A DNA stretch of 64,000 nucleotides. Origin: SYFT01 sp964471115. Its GTDB lineage: Bacteria > Acidobacteriota > Vicinamibacteria > Vicinamibacterales > SCN-69-37. Position numbers and translations under genes: made by a program. Location: contig CAYYFE010000012.1 of assembly GCA_964471115.1 (NCBI GenBank), forward strand, positions 1 through 64,000, written 5' to 3'. Of the stretch, positions 43,046 through 50,166 are shown in pieces; position 1 is the first letter of the stretch; each line of letters opens with the position of its first letter. Under the pieces are notes generated by a model. The model was not told the origin of the DNA, did no database searches, and was given only the letters and a program-made list of their open reading frames with translations.

Positions 43046-43978
43046 TCAGCGGCTGAACATGTTCTTGGCGACGAACCAGACGTTGGCGGGACGCTCCGCA
43101 AGACGACGCATGTACCAGGGGAACCAGTACTCGCCGTAGCTGATGAGGCACCGCGTGCGAATGCCCTGGGCCGCCAGCTGATGCTGACGGGCCGACTGGA
43201 TGCCGAACAACATCGCGAACTCGTACCGCTCCGGGGCGACCTTCCGCTCGCGGATGACCTGCAGCAGGCGCTCCTGCAGCGCAATGTCGTGCGTGGCGAT
43301 GTGCAACAACGCCCCGGGCTTCGTGTTGTCGTCGCGCAGCAGGCGTTCGCAGATCTTGTAGTAGTTCTCGTCGACGTCGGCCTTGTTCGGAAACGCCACC
43401 GTGGCGGGCTCCAGATACGCGCCCTTCACCATGCGGATGGCCGACCCGAGGGCCACCAGCTCTTCGATGTCCTTTTCCGTCCTGAAGAGATACGCCTGAA
43501 TGGCGATGCCGATGTTCGGCGTCCGTTCACGCAGCCGCTTGAACAACCGGATGGTCCCGTCGACGTACGGCGACCCTTCCATGTCGATCCAGAAGAACGT
43601 GCCGGTCTGCTCGCACTTGTCGATGATGGTGAGGCAGTGCGTGACACACACCTCGAAGTTCTGGTCGTACCCCAGCTGCGTCGGCTTGATCGAAATCTGG
43701 GCGTCGATGCCGGCCTTCTTGATCAGATCGATCACGCCCAGATAGTGATCGCGGACTTCGTCGGCTTCCTCGAGCCGGGTGATGTTTTCGCCCAGGCGCG
43801 TGAAGATCGTGTTGAGCCGGGCCGGCTGGAGGGCCTTGGCGGCGGCGATGGCATCCTCGATCCGCTCGCCGGGCATGAACTTCCGCACCGACCGCTTGAC
43901 GAAGCCGGTCCGCATCGCGTTTTCGCGAATCCAGGCGTTGGTGGAGGCCCAGAGCAGGGCCTTGCGCATCACAGACAT
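43046..43978 (-). CDS. Proline dehydrogenase
   Basis: A 310-residue monofunctional FAD enzyme that oxidises proline to pyrroline-5-carboxylate. The TIM barrel shows ISIKPTQLG, FFWIDMEGSPYVD, IAIQAYLFRTEKDI, RMVKGAYLEP, ATHDIAL and YEFAMLFGIQ. It ends with the substrate motif SYGEYWFPWYMRRLAERPAN. It lies 9 nt after the cytochrome gene and 18 nt before the exosortase-like gene, so it may share their transcript, but no functional link is evident. An internal ATG three codons in is an alternative start. Confidence 0.93.
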   Translation of the reverse strand: MSVMRKALLWASTNAWIRENAMRTGFVKRSVRKFMPGERIEDAIAAAKALQPARLNTIFTRLGENITRLEEADEVRDHYLGVIDLIKKAGIDAQISIKPTQLGYDQNFEVCVTHCLTIIDKCEQTGTFFWIDMEGSPYVDGTIRLFKRLRERTPNIGIAIQAYLFRTEKDIEELVALGSAIRMVKGAYLEPATVAFPNKADVDENYYKICERLLRDDNTKPGALLHIATHDIALQERLLQVIRERKVAPERYEFAMLFGIQSARQHQLAAQGIRTRCLISYGEYWFPWYMRRLAERPANVWFVAKNMFSR

Positions 43979-43987
43979 CGGCCGGCC

Positions 43988-44413
43988 TTACAGACCGCCG
44001 CCGGCGGCCGGGGGCGCGGTCAGCACCTTGAGCGCGCCGCGGTGGCAGGTGAAACACGTCACGCGCCGGGACCCATCGGCCGGAGGCATGCCGACGTCCT
44101 TGAGCAGGTCGTTGTTGATGGCCATCGTCAACTGCATCATCTTGCGCGCGGTGGCCTTGGCGGGCAGGTCGTCCTTCGCGCGATCGGCCGGCGAACCGAC
44201 ATGGCAGTGATTACACTGCACCCCCAACGCCGCCGTGATCGACCGCATCAGCGTCGTCACTTCCTGGCGGGTCATCGTCTTGGGCAGGACCTGAAGGTTC
44301 TGCAGCGGCGCCTGCGCGCCTCCGCCCTGACGGCCCTCCTGGGCACTGGCGCCGGCCACCGAGGCAGCCACGACGATGGCGCAGATCACACCAGTTACGA
44401 GTACTGAACGCAT
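43988..44413 (-). CDS. Secreted diheme c-type cytochrome (reaction-centre cytochrome-like)
   Basis: A 141-residue protein with a signal peptide ending AGASAQ and two heme-attachment motifs, CNHCH (Cys67, Cys70, His71) and CFTCH (Cys120, Cys123, His124). MTRQEVTTLMRSITAALGVQC and ATARKMMQLTMAINNDLL resemble the photosynthetic reaction-centre cytochrome c family that is common in non-phototrophic acidobacteria. It should be a periplasmic electron carrier. ATG at 44413 has GGAGG upstream. Confidence 0.85.
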   Translation of the reverse strand: MRSVLVTGVICAIVVAASVAGASAQEGRQGGGAQAPLQNLQVLPKTMTRQEVTTLMRSITAALGVQCNHCHVGSPADRAKDDLPAKATARKMMQLTMAINNDLLKDVGMPPADGSRRVTCFTCHRGALKVLTAPPAAGGGL

Positions 44414-44436
44414 CCGAATTTCCTCCGCTGGCGCGA

Positions 44437-44442
44437 ATTGTA
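44437..44442 (-). promoter_or_regulatory. -10-like box (TACAAT) upstream of the cytochrome gene
   Basis: TACAAT lies just after the parC stop and 23 nt before the cytochrome ATG, with a GGAGG in between. It could start a transcript running through proline dehydrogenase into the exosortase-lipid operon. Confidence 0.4.
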
Positions 44443-44454
44443 GCCCAGATCCGG

Positions 44455-46848
44455 TCATTCCCCGAGTGACGGAATCTCCACCTCGCCGGGGATGACGCGC
44501 ACGAACTGGCCGCGCTGCATCAGCTCGCGCCCCTTGCCGCCGCGCCCGGTGACCTCGTACTTCGTAGTGCTGATCGTCTGCTCGCCGCCGCGATTGGTTT
44601 CGACGGTCAGCAGGTCACGGTCGCCGGTCGACGCGATGAAGCCCAGGACGCGGTCGTCGCCGCCCAGCTTGATCAGAATGACGCCGCGGCCGGGTCCCGA
44701 CAGCAGGTTGACCTCCTCGGCCTTGCACAACATGGCGCGCGCCTGACGCGTGGCGGCGATGACGACCTCGCGGCCGGTGATGCGCACGACGCCGACGATT
44801 TCCGCGCCGTCCGGGAACCGCGCGAACCGCCGGCCCGCCCGGGTACTCGCTTCCAGGAACGGCTCCAGCGAGAACCGAAGGCTGTAGCCGTCGCTCGACA
44901 CCGCGAGGGCGTGTGACGGCGGCGCGGTCTCGGGATTCTTCGAGGTGATCACGCCCGAGATGCGCGGATCGAGGCTCACCGCGCCGACGATGCGCTCGCC
45001 GTCCTTGAACTTGAAGAACCGCTGAATCGGCTCACCGTAGCCGGTGGACGCCGGCAGATCGATGATGCGCGAGGTGTACGCGACGCCGAAGTTCGTGAAG
45101 AACACGACCGACGCGCGCGTGGATCCCGGCAGCACCGCCAGCACCTGATCGCCCTCGCGCACGCGCGTGGACGCCACGTCCTTGATTTCCTTCTGCCGCT
45201 TCACCCACCCGTCGCGTGTGACGATGACGACGTTGTCTTCTTCGATGATGAAATCATCGGCGGTGAACTCCGGCTCGTCGAGGTCGCCCGCGATCTCGGT
45301 GCGGCGCGGATTCGTCTTCGGGTCGCCGTAGGCCGTGCGCACGGCTTCGATGTCCTGGCGCACGATCTGCCAGAGGTCTTCATCGTTCTTGAGCAGCCCG
45401 CCGATCTGCTTGGCCCGCTTGCGCTTCTCGGCCAGTTCCTCCTGGATGACGAGGATCTCGAGTCTCGCCAGCCGGTAGATCTTCAGTTCGAGGATGGCAT
45501 CGGTCTGCTCGGCGTCCAGCTCGAAGCGCGCGATGATCTTCTGCGCGGCATCCGCCTTGCCTTCCGACTTGCGGACGATCCGGAGGATCTCGTCGAGCGC
45601 GTCAAAGACCTTGGCGAAGCCCTCGAGGATGTGGATGCGTTTCTTGAGCGCCTCCAGCTCGTGATTGAGCCGGGCGCGCACGACCTCGAGGCGGAAGTGC
45701 AGGAAGTGCCAGAGGATGTCGTGCAGGTTGAGACGCTCGGGTTTGCCGACGGCGACGTTTTCAGTGGGGACCAGGCAGGTCAGGTTGACCGGAAAGTTCG
45801 ACTGGAGCGGCGTGTGTTTGAACAGGTACGCCATCACCATGCGCTCGTCGGCGTCGCGTTTGATCTCCAGCGCAATCCGCACGTCGTCCGTGGACAGATC
45901 GCGGACGTCGAGCAGGTGCGGCAGCTTGCGCGACAACGCCACGTCGGCGATGCGTTCGATGAGCGTGGCCTTCGTGACGGTGTACGGCACGCTGGTGATG
46001 TAGATGGTCTTGGCGCTGCGGGTTTCCGGCCCCATCTGCCAGGTGGCGCGCAGGCGCACGGTGCCCGAACCGGTCTCGTAGATGTCCTTCAGCTCGGCGG
46101 GGGTATTGAGAATCTGGCCGCCCGTCGGGAAGTCGGGGCCTTTCACGTACCGGCACAACTGCGCGGTCGTCAGTTCCAGTCCGCTGTCGATCATCTTGAC
46201 CAGCGCCGTGCAGACCTCGCCCAGATGATGGGGCGGAATGTTGGTGGCCATGCCGACGGCGATCCCGGTGGCGCCGTTGACGAGCAGATTGGGCAGCCGC
46301 GCGGGCAACACGACGGGCTCCTCCCGCGTGCCGTCGTAGTTGGGCCGGAAGTCGACGGTGTCCTGGTCGATCTCCTGGAGGATCTCGTCGCTGATACGCG
46401 CGAGGCGGCACTCCGTGTACCGCATGGCGGCGGCGTTGTCCCCGTCGAGCGAGCCGAAGTTGCCCGACCCGTCAATCAGCGGATACCGCAGGGAAAACGG
46501 CTGCGCCATGCGGACGAGCGTTTCGTACAGCGCCGAGTCGCCGTGCGGGTGGTAATTGCCCATCACGTCGCCGACGACCTTGGCGCACTTGCGGTGTTTC
46601 GCGTCCGCGGTGAGGTTCTGCTGCCACATCGTGTAGAGGATGCGGCGCTGCACGGGCTTCAGGCCGTCGCGCACATCCGGCAGCGCGCGCGACGTGATCA
46701 CCGAAAGCGCGTAGTTCAGATACCGGGACTGCGCCGCGTCATGCAGTGCGACCGGCTCCTCCCCCGCTGCCGGCGGCCGCGTCACCACCGAGTCGTCACT
46801 GCCGGGCGCGTCAAAAAGGGAAGGAGTCTTGGGCGGACGTTTGGCCAC
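44455..46848 (-). CDS. parC: Type IIA DNA topoisomerase subunit A (ParC)
   Basis: A 797-residue breakage-reunion subunit: ALPDVRDGLKPVQRRILYTM, MGNYHPHGDSALYETLVRMAQPF, the active-site Tyr in AAAMRYTECRL, and GIAVGMATNIPPHH. A long coiled-coil follows (~430-500), then a beta-pinwheel C-terminal domain. No clear canonical GyrA box is present; a degenerate TGRGGKG occurs near the C-terminus. Partner is probably the ParE-like gene at 13633-15555. GTG at 46848 lies 6 nt after TACGAT; the frame upstream of it only translates a heptamer repeat. Confidence 0.8.
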   Translation of the reverse strand: MAKRPPKTPSLFDAPGSDDSVVTRPPAAGEEPVALHDAAQSRYLNYALSVITSRALPDVRDGLKPVQRRILYTMWQQNLTADAKHRKCAKVVGDVMGNYHPHGDSALYETLVRMAQPFSLRYPLIDGSGNFGSLDGDNAAAMRYTECRLARISDEILQEIDQDTVDFRPNYDGTREEPVVLPARLPNLLVNGATGIAVGMATNIPPHHLGEVCTALVKMIDSGLELTTAQLCRYVKGPDFPTGGQILNTPAELKDIYETGSGTVRLRATWQMGPETRSAKTIYITSVPYTVTKATLIERIADVALSRKLPHLLDVRDLSTDDVRIALEIKRDADERMVMAYLFKHTPLQSNFPVNLTCLVPTENVAVGKPERLNLHDILWHFLHFRLEVVRARLNHELEALKKRIHILEGFAKVFDALDEILRIVRKSEGKADAAQKIIARFELDAEQTDAILELKIYRLARLEILVIQEELAEKRKRAKQIGGLLKNDEDLWQIVRQDIEAVRTAYGDPKTNPRRTEIAGDLDEPEFTADDFIIEEDNVVIVTRDGWVKRQKEIKDVASTRVREGDQVLAVLPGSTRASVVFFTNFGVAYTSRIIDLPASTGYGEPIQRFFKFKDGERIVGAVSLDPRISGVITSKNPETAPPSHALAVSSDGYSLRFSLEPFLEASTRAGRRFARFPDGAEIVGVVRITGREVVIAATRQARAMLCKAEEVNLLSGPGRGVILIKLGGDDRVLGFIASTGDRDLLTVETNRGGEQTISTTKYEVTGRGGKGRELMQRGQFVRVIPGEVEIPSLGE

Positions 46849-46854
46849 GGGGGG

Positions 46855-46860
46855 ATCGTA
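46855..46860 (-). promoter_or_regulatory. -10-like box (TACGAT) 6 nt before the parC GTG
   Basis: TACGAT, six C, GTG at 46848: leaderless pattern. It decides the start against a longer open frame. Confidence 0.5.
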
Positions 46861-46865
46861 CCAAA

Positions 46866-46900
46866 GGATTGAGGATTGGGGATTGAGGATTGAGGATTTA
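46866..46900. repeat. Heptanucleotide tandem repeat GGATTGA, five units
   Basis: GGATTGA, GGATTGG, GGATTGA, GGATTGA, GGATTTA in register. It fills the gap between the dam stop (the last unit supplies its TAA) and the parC promoter box. Confidence 0.9.
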
Positions 46901-47695
46901 CAGGTTTCTTGTGGCGACGACTTCGCGCATGGGCGTGCGGTCGCCGGTGCAGCTGATCCGGCGGGGCGCATCGAGGAAGGTCAACGTGTAGCCGAGCTTC
47001 CGGTAGAGCGCCAGGACGCGCGTGGTGGCCTGGTTGACCAGGATGACGGGCCCGCGGTGACGCGCGAGCATGGCGGCCGTGCGCTCCTGGTCGTCCCAGG
47101 AGAACCGGGTTCGCGCGTACTGTGTGAACTCGACGTCATAGGGGGGATCGGCGTAGACGAAGTCGCCGCGCTCGAGGGCCACGGCTTCGACATCGGCGAC
47201 CTGAAACTCCCAACGCGCGATCACGTCCCGGTAGGCGCTGAAGTCGGTGACGTACGCGATCCGCGTGTATCGGCCGAACGGCACGTTGAAATGGCCGCTG
47301 TTGTTGAACCGGCACAGGCCGTTGTACCCCGTGCGGTTCAGGTAGTAGAACAACGCGGCGGCTTCGGCCGACCCGGATTTTCCCGTGTCGATCAGCGCAT
47401 TAAACCGATCGCGATGGGCGTAGAACAGCTCCTCGTCATTGGCCATCGGCACCCGCGGACGCAGACCTCGCTGCACCCAGCGGTAGAAGTTGATGAGATG
47501 GGGATTGGCGTCGCTCAGCAGGGCCCGCTCGGGCATGAGGCCCAGCGCCACCGCGAGCCCGCCGCAAAACGGCTCCACCAGCCGGCGCTGCGCATGTGGC
47601 GCCCAGAGAGGCCGAAGGTACGGCACCTGCCAACGCTTGCCACCGGCCCACTTCAGTGGGGGCTTCACGCTGACCGGATCCTCCGCGACCGACAT
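46898..47695 (-). CDS. dam: DNA adenine methyltransferase (Dam/D12 class)
   Basis: A 265-residue N6-adenine methyltransferase of the alpha (D12) class: AdoMet motif KWAGGKRW (residues 15-22), VEPFCGGLAVAL, FYYLNRTGYNGLCRFN, catalytic DPPYD (183-187) and a final RTPMREVVATRNL. No restriction endonuclease is adjacent, so it looks like a solitary methylase; the target is probably GATC but cannot be read from sequence. ATG is 7 nt after TAGAGT. The stop codon is formed by the tandem repeat. Confidence 0.9.
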   Translation of the reverse strand: MSVAEDPVSVKPPLKWAGGKRWQVPYLRPLWAPHAQRRLVEPFCGGLAVALGLMPERALLSDANPHLINFYRWVQRGLRPRVPMANDEELFYAHRDRFNALIDTGKSGSAEAAALFYYLNRTGYNGLCRFNNSGHFNVPFGRYTRIAYVTDFSAYRDVIARWEFQVADVEAVALERGDFVYADPPYDVEFTQYARTRFSWDDQERTAAMLARHRGPVILVNQATTRVLALYRKLGYTLTFLDAPRRISCTGDRTPMREVVATRNL

Positions 47696-47702
47696 CCGAG
47701 CA

Positions 47703-47708
47703 ACTCTA
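47703..47708 (-). promoter_or_regulatory. -10-like box (TAGAGT) 7 nt before dam
   Basis: TAGAGT, 7 nt, ATG at 47695. It lies 18 nt from the oppositely directed box of the PqiA-like gene. Confidence 0.5.
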
Positions 47709-47726
47709 TCCTCAATTTGAATGGGT

Positions 47727-47732
47727 TACCCT
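47727..47732 (+). promoter_or_regulatory. -10-like box (TACCCT) 6 nt before the PqiA-like gene
   Basis: TACCCT, 6 nt, ATG at 47739. This supports 47739 over the in-frame ATG at 47721. Confidence 0.4.
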
Positions 47733-47738
47733 TCCCCC

Positions 47739-48452
47739 ATGCACACCCGCGCGTGGACCTGGGGCCTCGTGCTGTCGGTCCTTCTGTTGTTGCCTGGGCT
47801 GTTCCTGCCCGTCATCACCGTCCGCGGGCTGTTGTCGCCCGAAGGGCTGGCGGCCCTGACGCCTCAACTGCTCGAGGAAGGACTGTCCGATGACGCGATC
47901 GCCAGACTGCGGCCGCTGCTCAACCCGGCGCTCGTCCCGTTCATGGAGATGCAGCCGGGCGGCCTGCGTGGCGCGCTGGTCGGCAACCTCGGCACGCAAC
48001 TGACCGCGCAGCTGCAGGGTGCGCCGGCCATCGAGGTGTACCACCAGACGCGGAGCATCGCCGGCTCGGTCCGCCATCTCTACTCGGTCGGCAGCTGGAC
48101 GGCGGCGTCACTCATCCTGTTGTTCAGCGTGGTCGTGCCGTTCACCAAGGCCGGCCTGGCCTTCTGGGCGCTGCGCCATCACGATGACGTGTTCCGGGCG
48201 CGCACGATGAAGCTGGTCGAAGCCATCGCCAAATGGTCGATGGCCGACGTCTTCGCCGTGGCGTTGTTCATCACGTACCTGGCGGCGCAGGCCAGCCAGG
48301 GCCCGGCCGTGCCGGGCGCCACGACCTCGATCGTCAGTTTCCACGCCGACTTCGGCGCCGGCTTCTACTGGTTCGCGGCGTACTGCCTGTTCTCACTCGC
48401 CGTACAGCAGGGCCTGGCCCGCTGGGCCCGGCACCACACAACAGCCCCTTAG
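47739..48452 (+). CDS. Paraquat-inducible protein A (PqiA)-like membrane protein
   Basis: A 237-residue inner-membrane protein with four helices. First helix LVLSVLLLLPGLFLPVITV holds the family PxxTV feature. Later LFSVVVPFTKAGLAFWAL and the signature AIAKWSMADVFAVALFITYLAA match the PqiA domain. In other bacteria PqiA works with MCE proteins (PqiB) in lipid movement between membranes; no MCE gene is here. The loop between helices 1 and 2 (~100 residues) is longer than usual. The stop codon abuts a 204-bp palindromic element. Confidence 0.8.
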   Translation: MHTRAWTWGLVLSVLLLLPGLFLPVITVRGLLSPEGLAALTPQLLEEGLSDDAIARLRPLLNPALVPFMEMQPGGLRGALVGNLGTQLTAQLQGAPAIEVYHQTRSIAGSVRHLYSVGSWTAASLILLFSVVVPFTKAGLAFWALRHHDDVFRARTMKLVEAIAKWSMADVFAVALFITYLAAQASQGPAVPGATTSIVSFHADFGAGFYWFAAYCLFSLAVQQGLARWARHHTTAP

Positions 48453-48656
48453 TCACAACGAGCACTGGAGAACTGGGAGGAATGCGGAAGCGCGGCCTGC
48501 CCGCCCGGCTCCGCCGGGCGACCGGGGTGAAGGGCCGCTCGCGCGCAAGAGCCGGGAGTGCGTGAAGGTCTTGCGGGCGAGCGGCGCTTCACCCCGGTCA
48601 CGCCGCCGCAGGCGGCGGGCAGGCCGCGCCTCCCAGCCCTCCATGCCTCGTTGTGA
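48453..48656. repeat. 204-bp imperfect inverted repeat element with internal hairpins
   Basis: Left arm 48453-48550 and right arm 48569-48656 are near-complementary over ~90 bp, starting TCACAACGAG and ending CTCGTTGTGA, with an 18-nt loop. Each arm holds its own hairpin: GCCCGG/CCGGGC left and CGCCGCC/GGCGGCG right, different in sequence but both self-complementary. It fills the space between two convergent genes. It could be a bidirectional terminator or a MITE/REP-like element; no transposase or clear target duplication is present. Confidence 0.85.
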
Positions 48657-48659
48657 AAT

Positions 48660-50105
48660 CTACTTCGATCCGAACGCGTACAGGTGTTCCACCGTGCGGA
48701 CGTAGATCGTGCCGTCGACCAATGCGGGCGTCGCGTAGACGTCTTCGGCAAGATCGTTGACGACCAGCGGCGTCAAGTCGCCGCCGGGCGGCAACACGGC
48801 GATGGCGCCGCGTTCACTCGCAAAGTAGAGGTGGCCGGCCGCCGCGACGGGTGACGCGTAATAGGCGCCGAGCGCGCCGGTCAGCCGCCCCTGCTTGATG
48901 AGCTCGCCGGTCTCGGGATTGAGCGTGGTGACGATCCCGCCGTCGTTCACCATGTACAGGACGCCTTCAAACACGATTGGCGAGGGCAACTGCGGGACGG
49001 CGCGCTGGTACTTCCACCGCAGCGACTTCTCCGTCATGTCACCGCTGCCGCCCAGCCGGAACGCGAGCATGCCGTTTTCCGAGTCGAGCGCCGCGCGGTA
49101 GTACTCCCATTCCTCGGTCGTGAGCTTCTTGTCCATGTTGAGGTCGGCGACCTCGAACCAGAACGCGGCCGAGTAATTCGGAAACTCCGGTTTGGTGATG
49201 AAGCCATCCTTGTCGGCATCGGCCACCGGCCACACCTCGGCCGGCGGCGGCACGTTGATCTTCCGGCCCGGATCGTTCTCCGGCGCGCCATAGCCGTTGA
49301 TGTAGATGGTGTCGCCGTGGATGACCGGCGTGGACTTGATCTCGAACGACAGACCACGCACCCACCACAACTTCTCACCGGTCCGCGCGTCGTAACCGGT
49401 CAGCAGGAACGACCCCGGCAGGATGATCTGGTCGCGCCCGCCCGGATCCTTCCAGACAATCGGCGTGGCGTGACCACTCTTGGCCTCCGGCCGCGGCGTG
49501 CGCCAGCGCTCCTTGCCCGTGCGCTTGTCGAGCGCGAGCAGGAACGACCCCGTGCTCTGGTCACACGCGAGGATCAGCAGGTCGCCGACAATGACCGGCG
49601 ACGCGCCCATGCCGTAGATGTTGTCCCACGGCCCCATGGGCAGCTTCCACTGTTCCTGCCCCTCCTCGTCGTACGCGATGAGGCCGTAATCGGGGAAAAA
49701 CGTGTAGATCCGGTTGTCCTCGAGCGCGGGACTCGGCGAGGCGGGGTTGTTCCGCTTGTCGACGATCGTCGTCTTGGTCGGCGGGGCCTGCCGCTCCCAC
49801 AGGATCTTGCCGTCGGCGCGATTGATGGCAATCGTGAAGAGGTCATCCCCGCGGAATGCCGTGAGGTAAATGCGATTGCGCCAGACAATGGGCGACGAGT
49901 GCCCCTTGGGCAGCGCCACCTTCCACAGCAGGTTCTTCGTGGCGCCGAACTCGGTGGGATACCGCGCGCCGGTCGCGTGGCCCGACCCGTTGGGTCCCCG
50001 GAACCGCGACCAGTCGGTGGGCCCCTGCCCGGCCAGACTGACCATCGAAAGACCCATCACCGCGACGATCGCCGCCGAGGACCAGAGAGCATGATGCCTG
50101 CGCAT
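48660..50105 (-). CDS. Secreted PQQ-like beta-propeller protein with EF-hand insertion
   Basis: A 481-residue protein with a signal peptide (ALWSSAAIVAVMGLSMVSLAGQ). Next come PQQ/quinoprotein-type blades: WSRFRGPNGSGHA, ADGKILWERQAPP, LDKRTGKERWRTP, GYDARTGEKLWWVRG and LNPETGELIKQGRL. Between blades, at ~285-330, lie two EF-hand-like loops, DADKDGFITKPEF and DLNMDKKLTTEEW. Calcium may stabilise the propeller; no enzymatic residues are identifiable. ATG at 50105 is 6 nt after TATACT. Confidence 0.85.
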   Translation of the reverse strand: MRRHHALWSSAAIVAVMGLSMVSLAGQGPTDWSRFRGPNGSGHATGARYPTEFGATKNLLWKVALPKGHSSPIVWRNRIYLTAFRGDDLFTIAINRADGKILWERQAPPTKTTIVDKRNNPASPSPALEDNRIYTFFPDYGLIAYDEEGQEQWKLPMGPWDNIYGMGASPVIVGDLLILACDQSTGSFLLALDKRTGKERWRTPRPEAKSGHATPIVWKDPGGRDQIILPGSFLLTGYDARTGEKLWWVRGLSFEIKSTPVIHGDTIYINGYGAPENDPGRKINVPPPAEVWPVADADKDGFITKPEFPNYSAAFWFEVADLNMDKKLTTEEWEYYRAALDSENGMLAFRLGGSGDMTEKSLRWKYQRAVPQLPSPIVFEGVLYMVNDGGIVTTLNPETGELIKQGRLTGALGAYYASPVAAAGHLYFASERGAIAVLPPGGDLTPLVVNDLAEDVYATPALVDGTIYVRTVEHLYAFGSK

Positions 50106-50111
50106 GGCGAG

Positions 50112-50117
50112 AGTATA
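50112..50117 (-). promoter_or_regulatory. -10-like box (TATACT) 6 nt before the PQQ-propeller gene
   Basis: TATACT, 6 nt, ATG at 50105: leaderless pattern. It decides the start against a longer frame. Confidence 0.55.
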
Positions 50118-50166
50118 GGCCCGTCCGCGTCTGTGGGACGAAGCGCCACCGCCGCGGGACGAACAG

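Noticed and set aside
42674..44407. 577-codon plus-strand open frame across the exosortase, proline dehydrogenase and cytochrome genes
   Set aside because: It spans three well-supported minus-strand genes and its translation is Arg/His/Gly-rich without domains.
46849..46971. N-terminal extension of parC
   Set aside because: The extra residues translate the GGATTGA repeat and the end of dam; the GTG at 46848 has a promoter-like box at the leaderless distance.
48453..48656. Insertion sequence or tRNA-like element
   Set aside because: No transposase frame, no clear target-site duplication and no tRNA cloverleaf; it is recorded as a structured inverted repeat.
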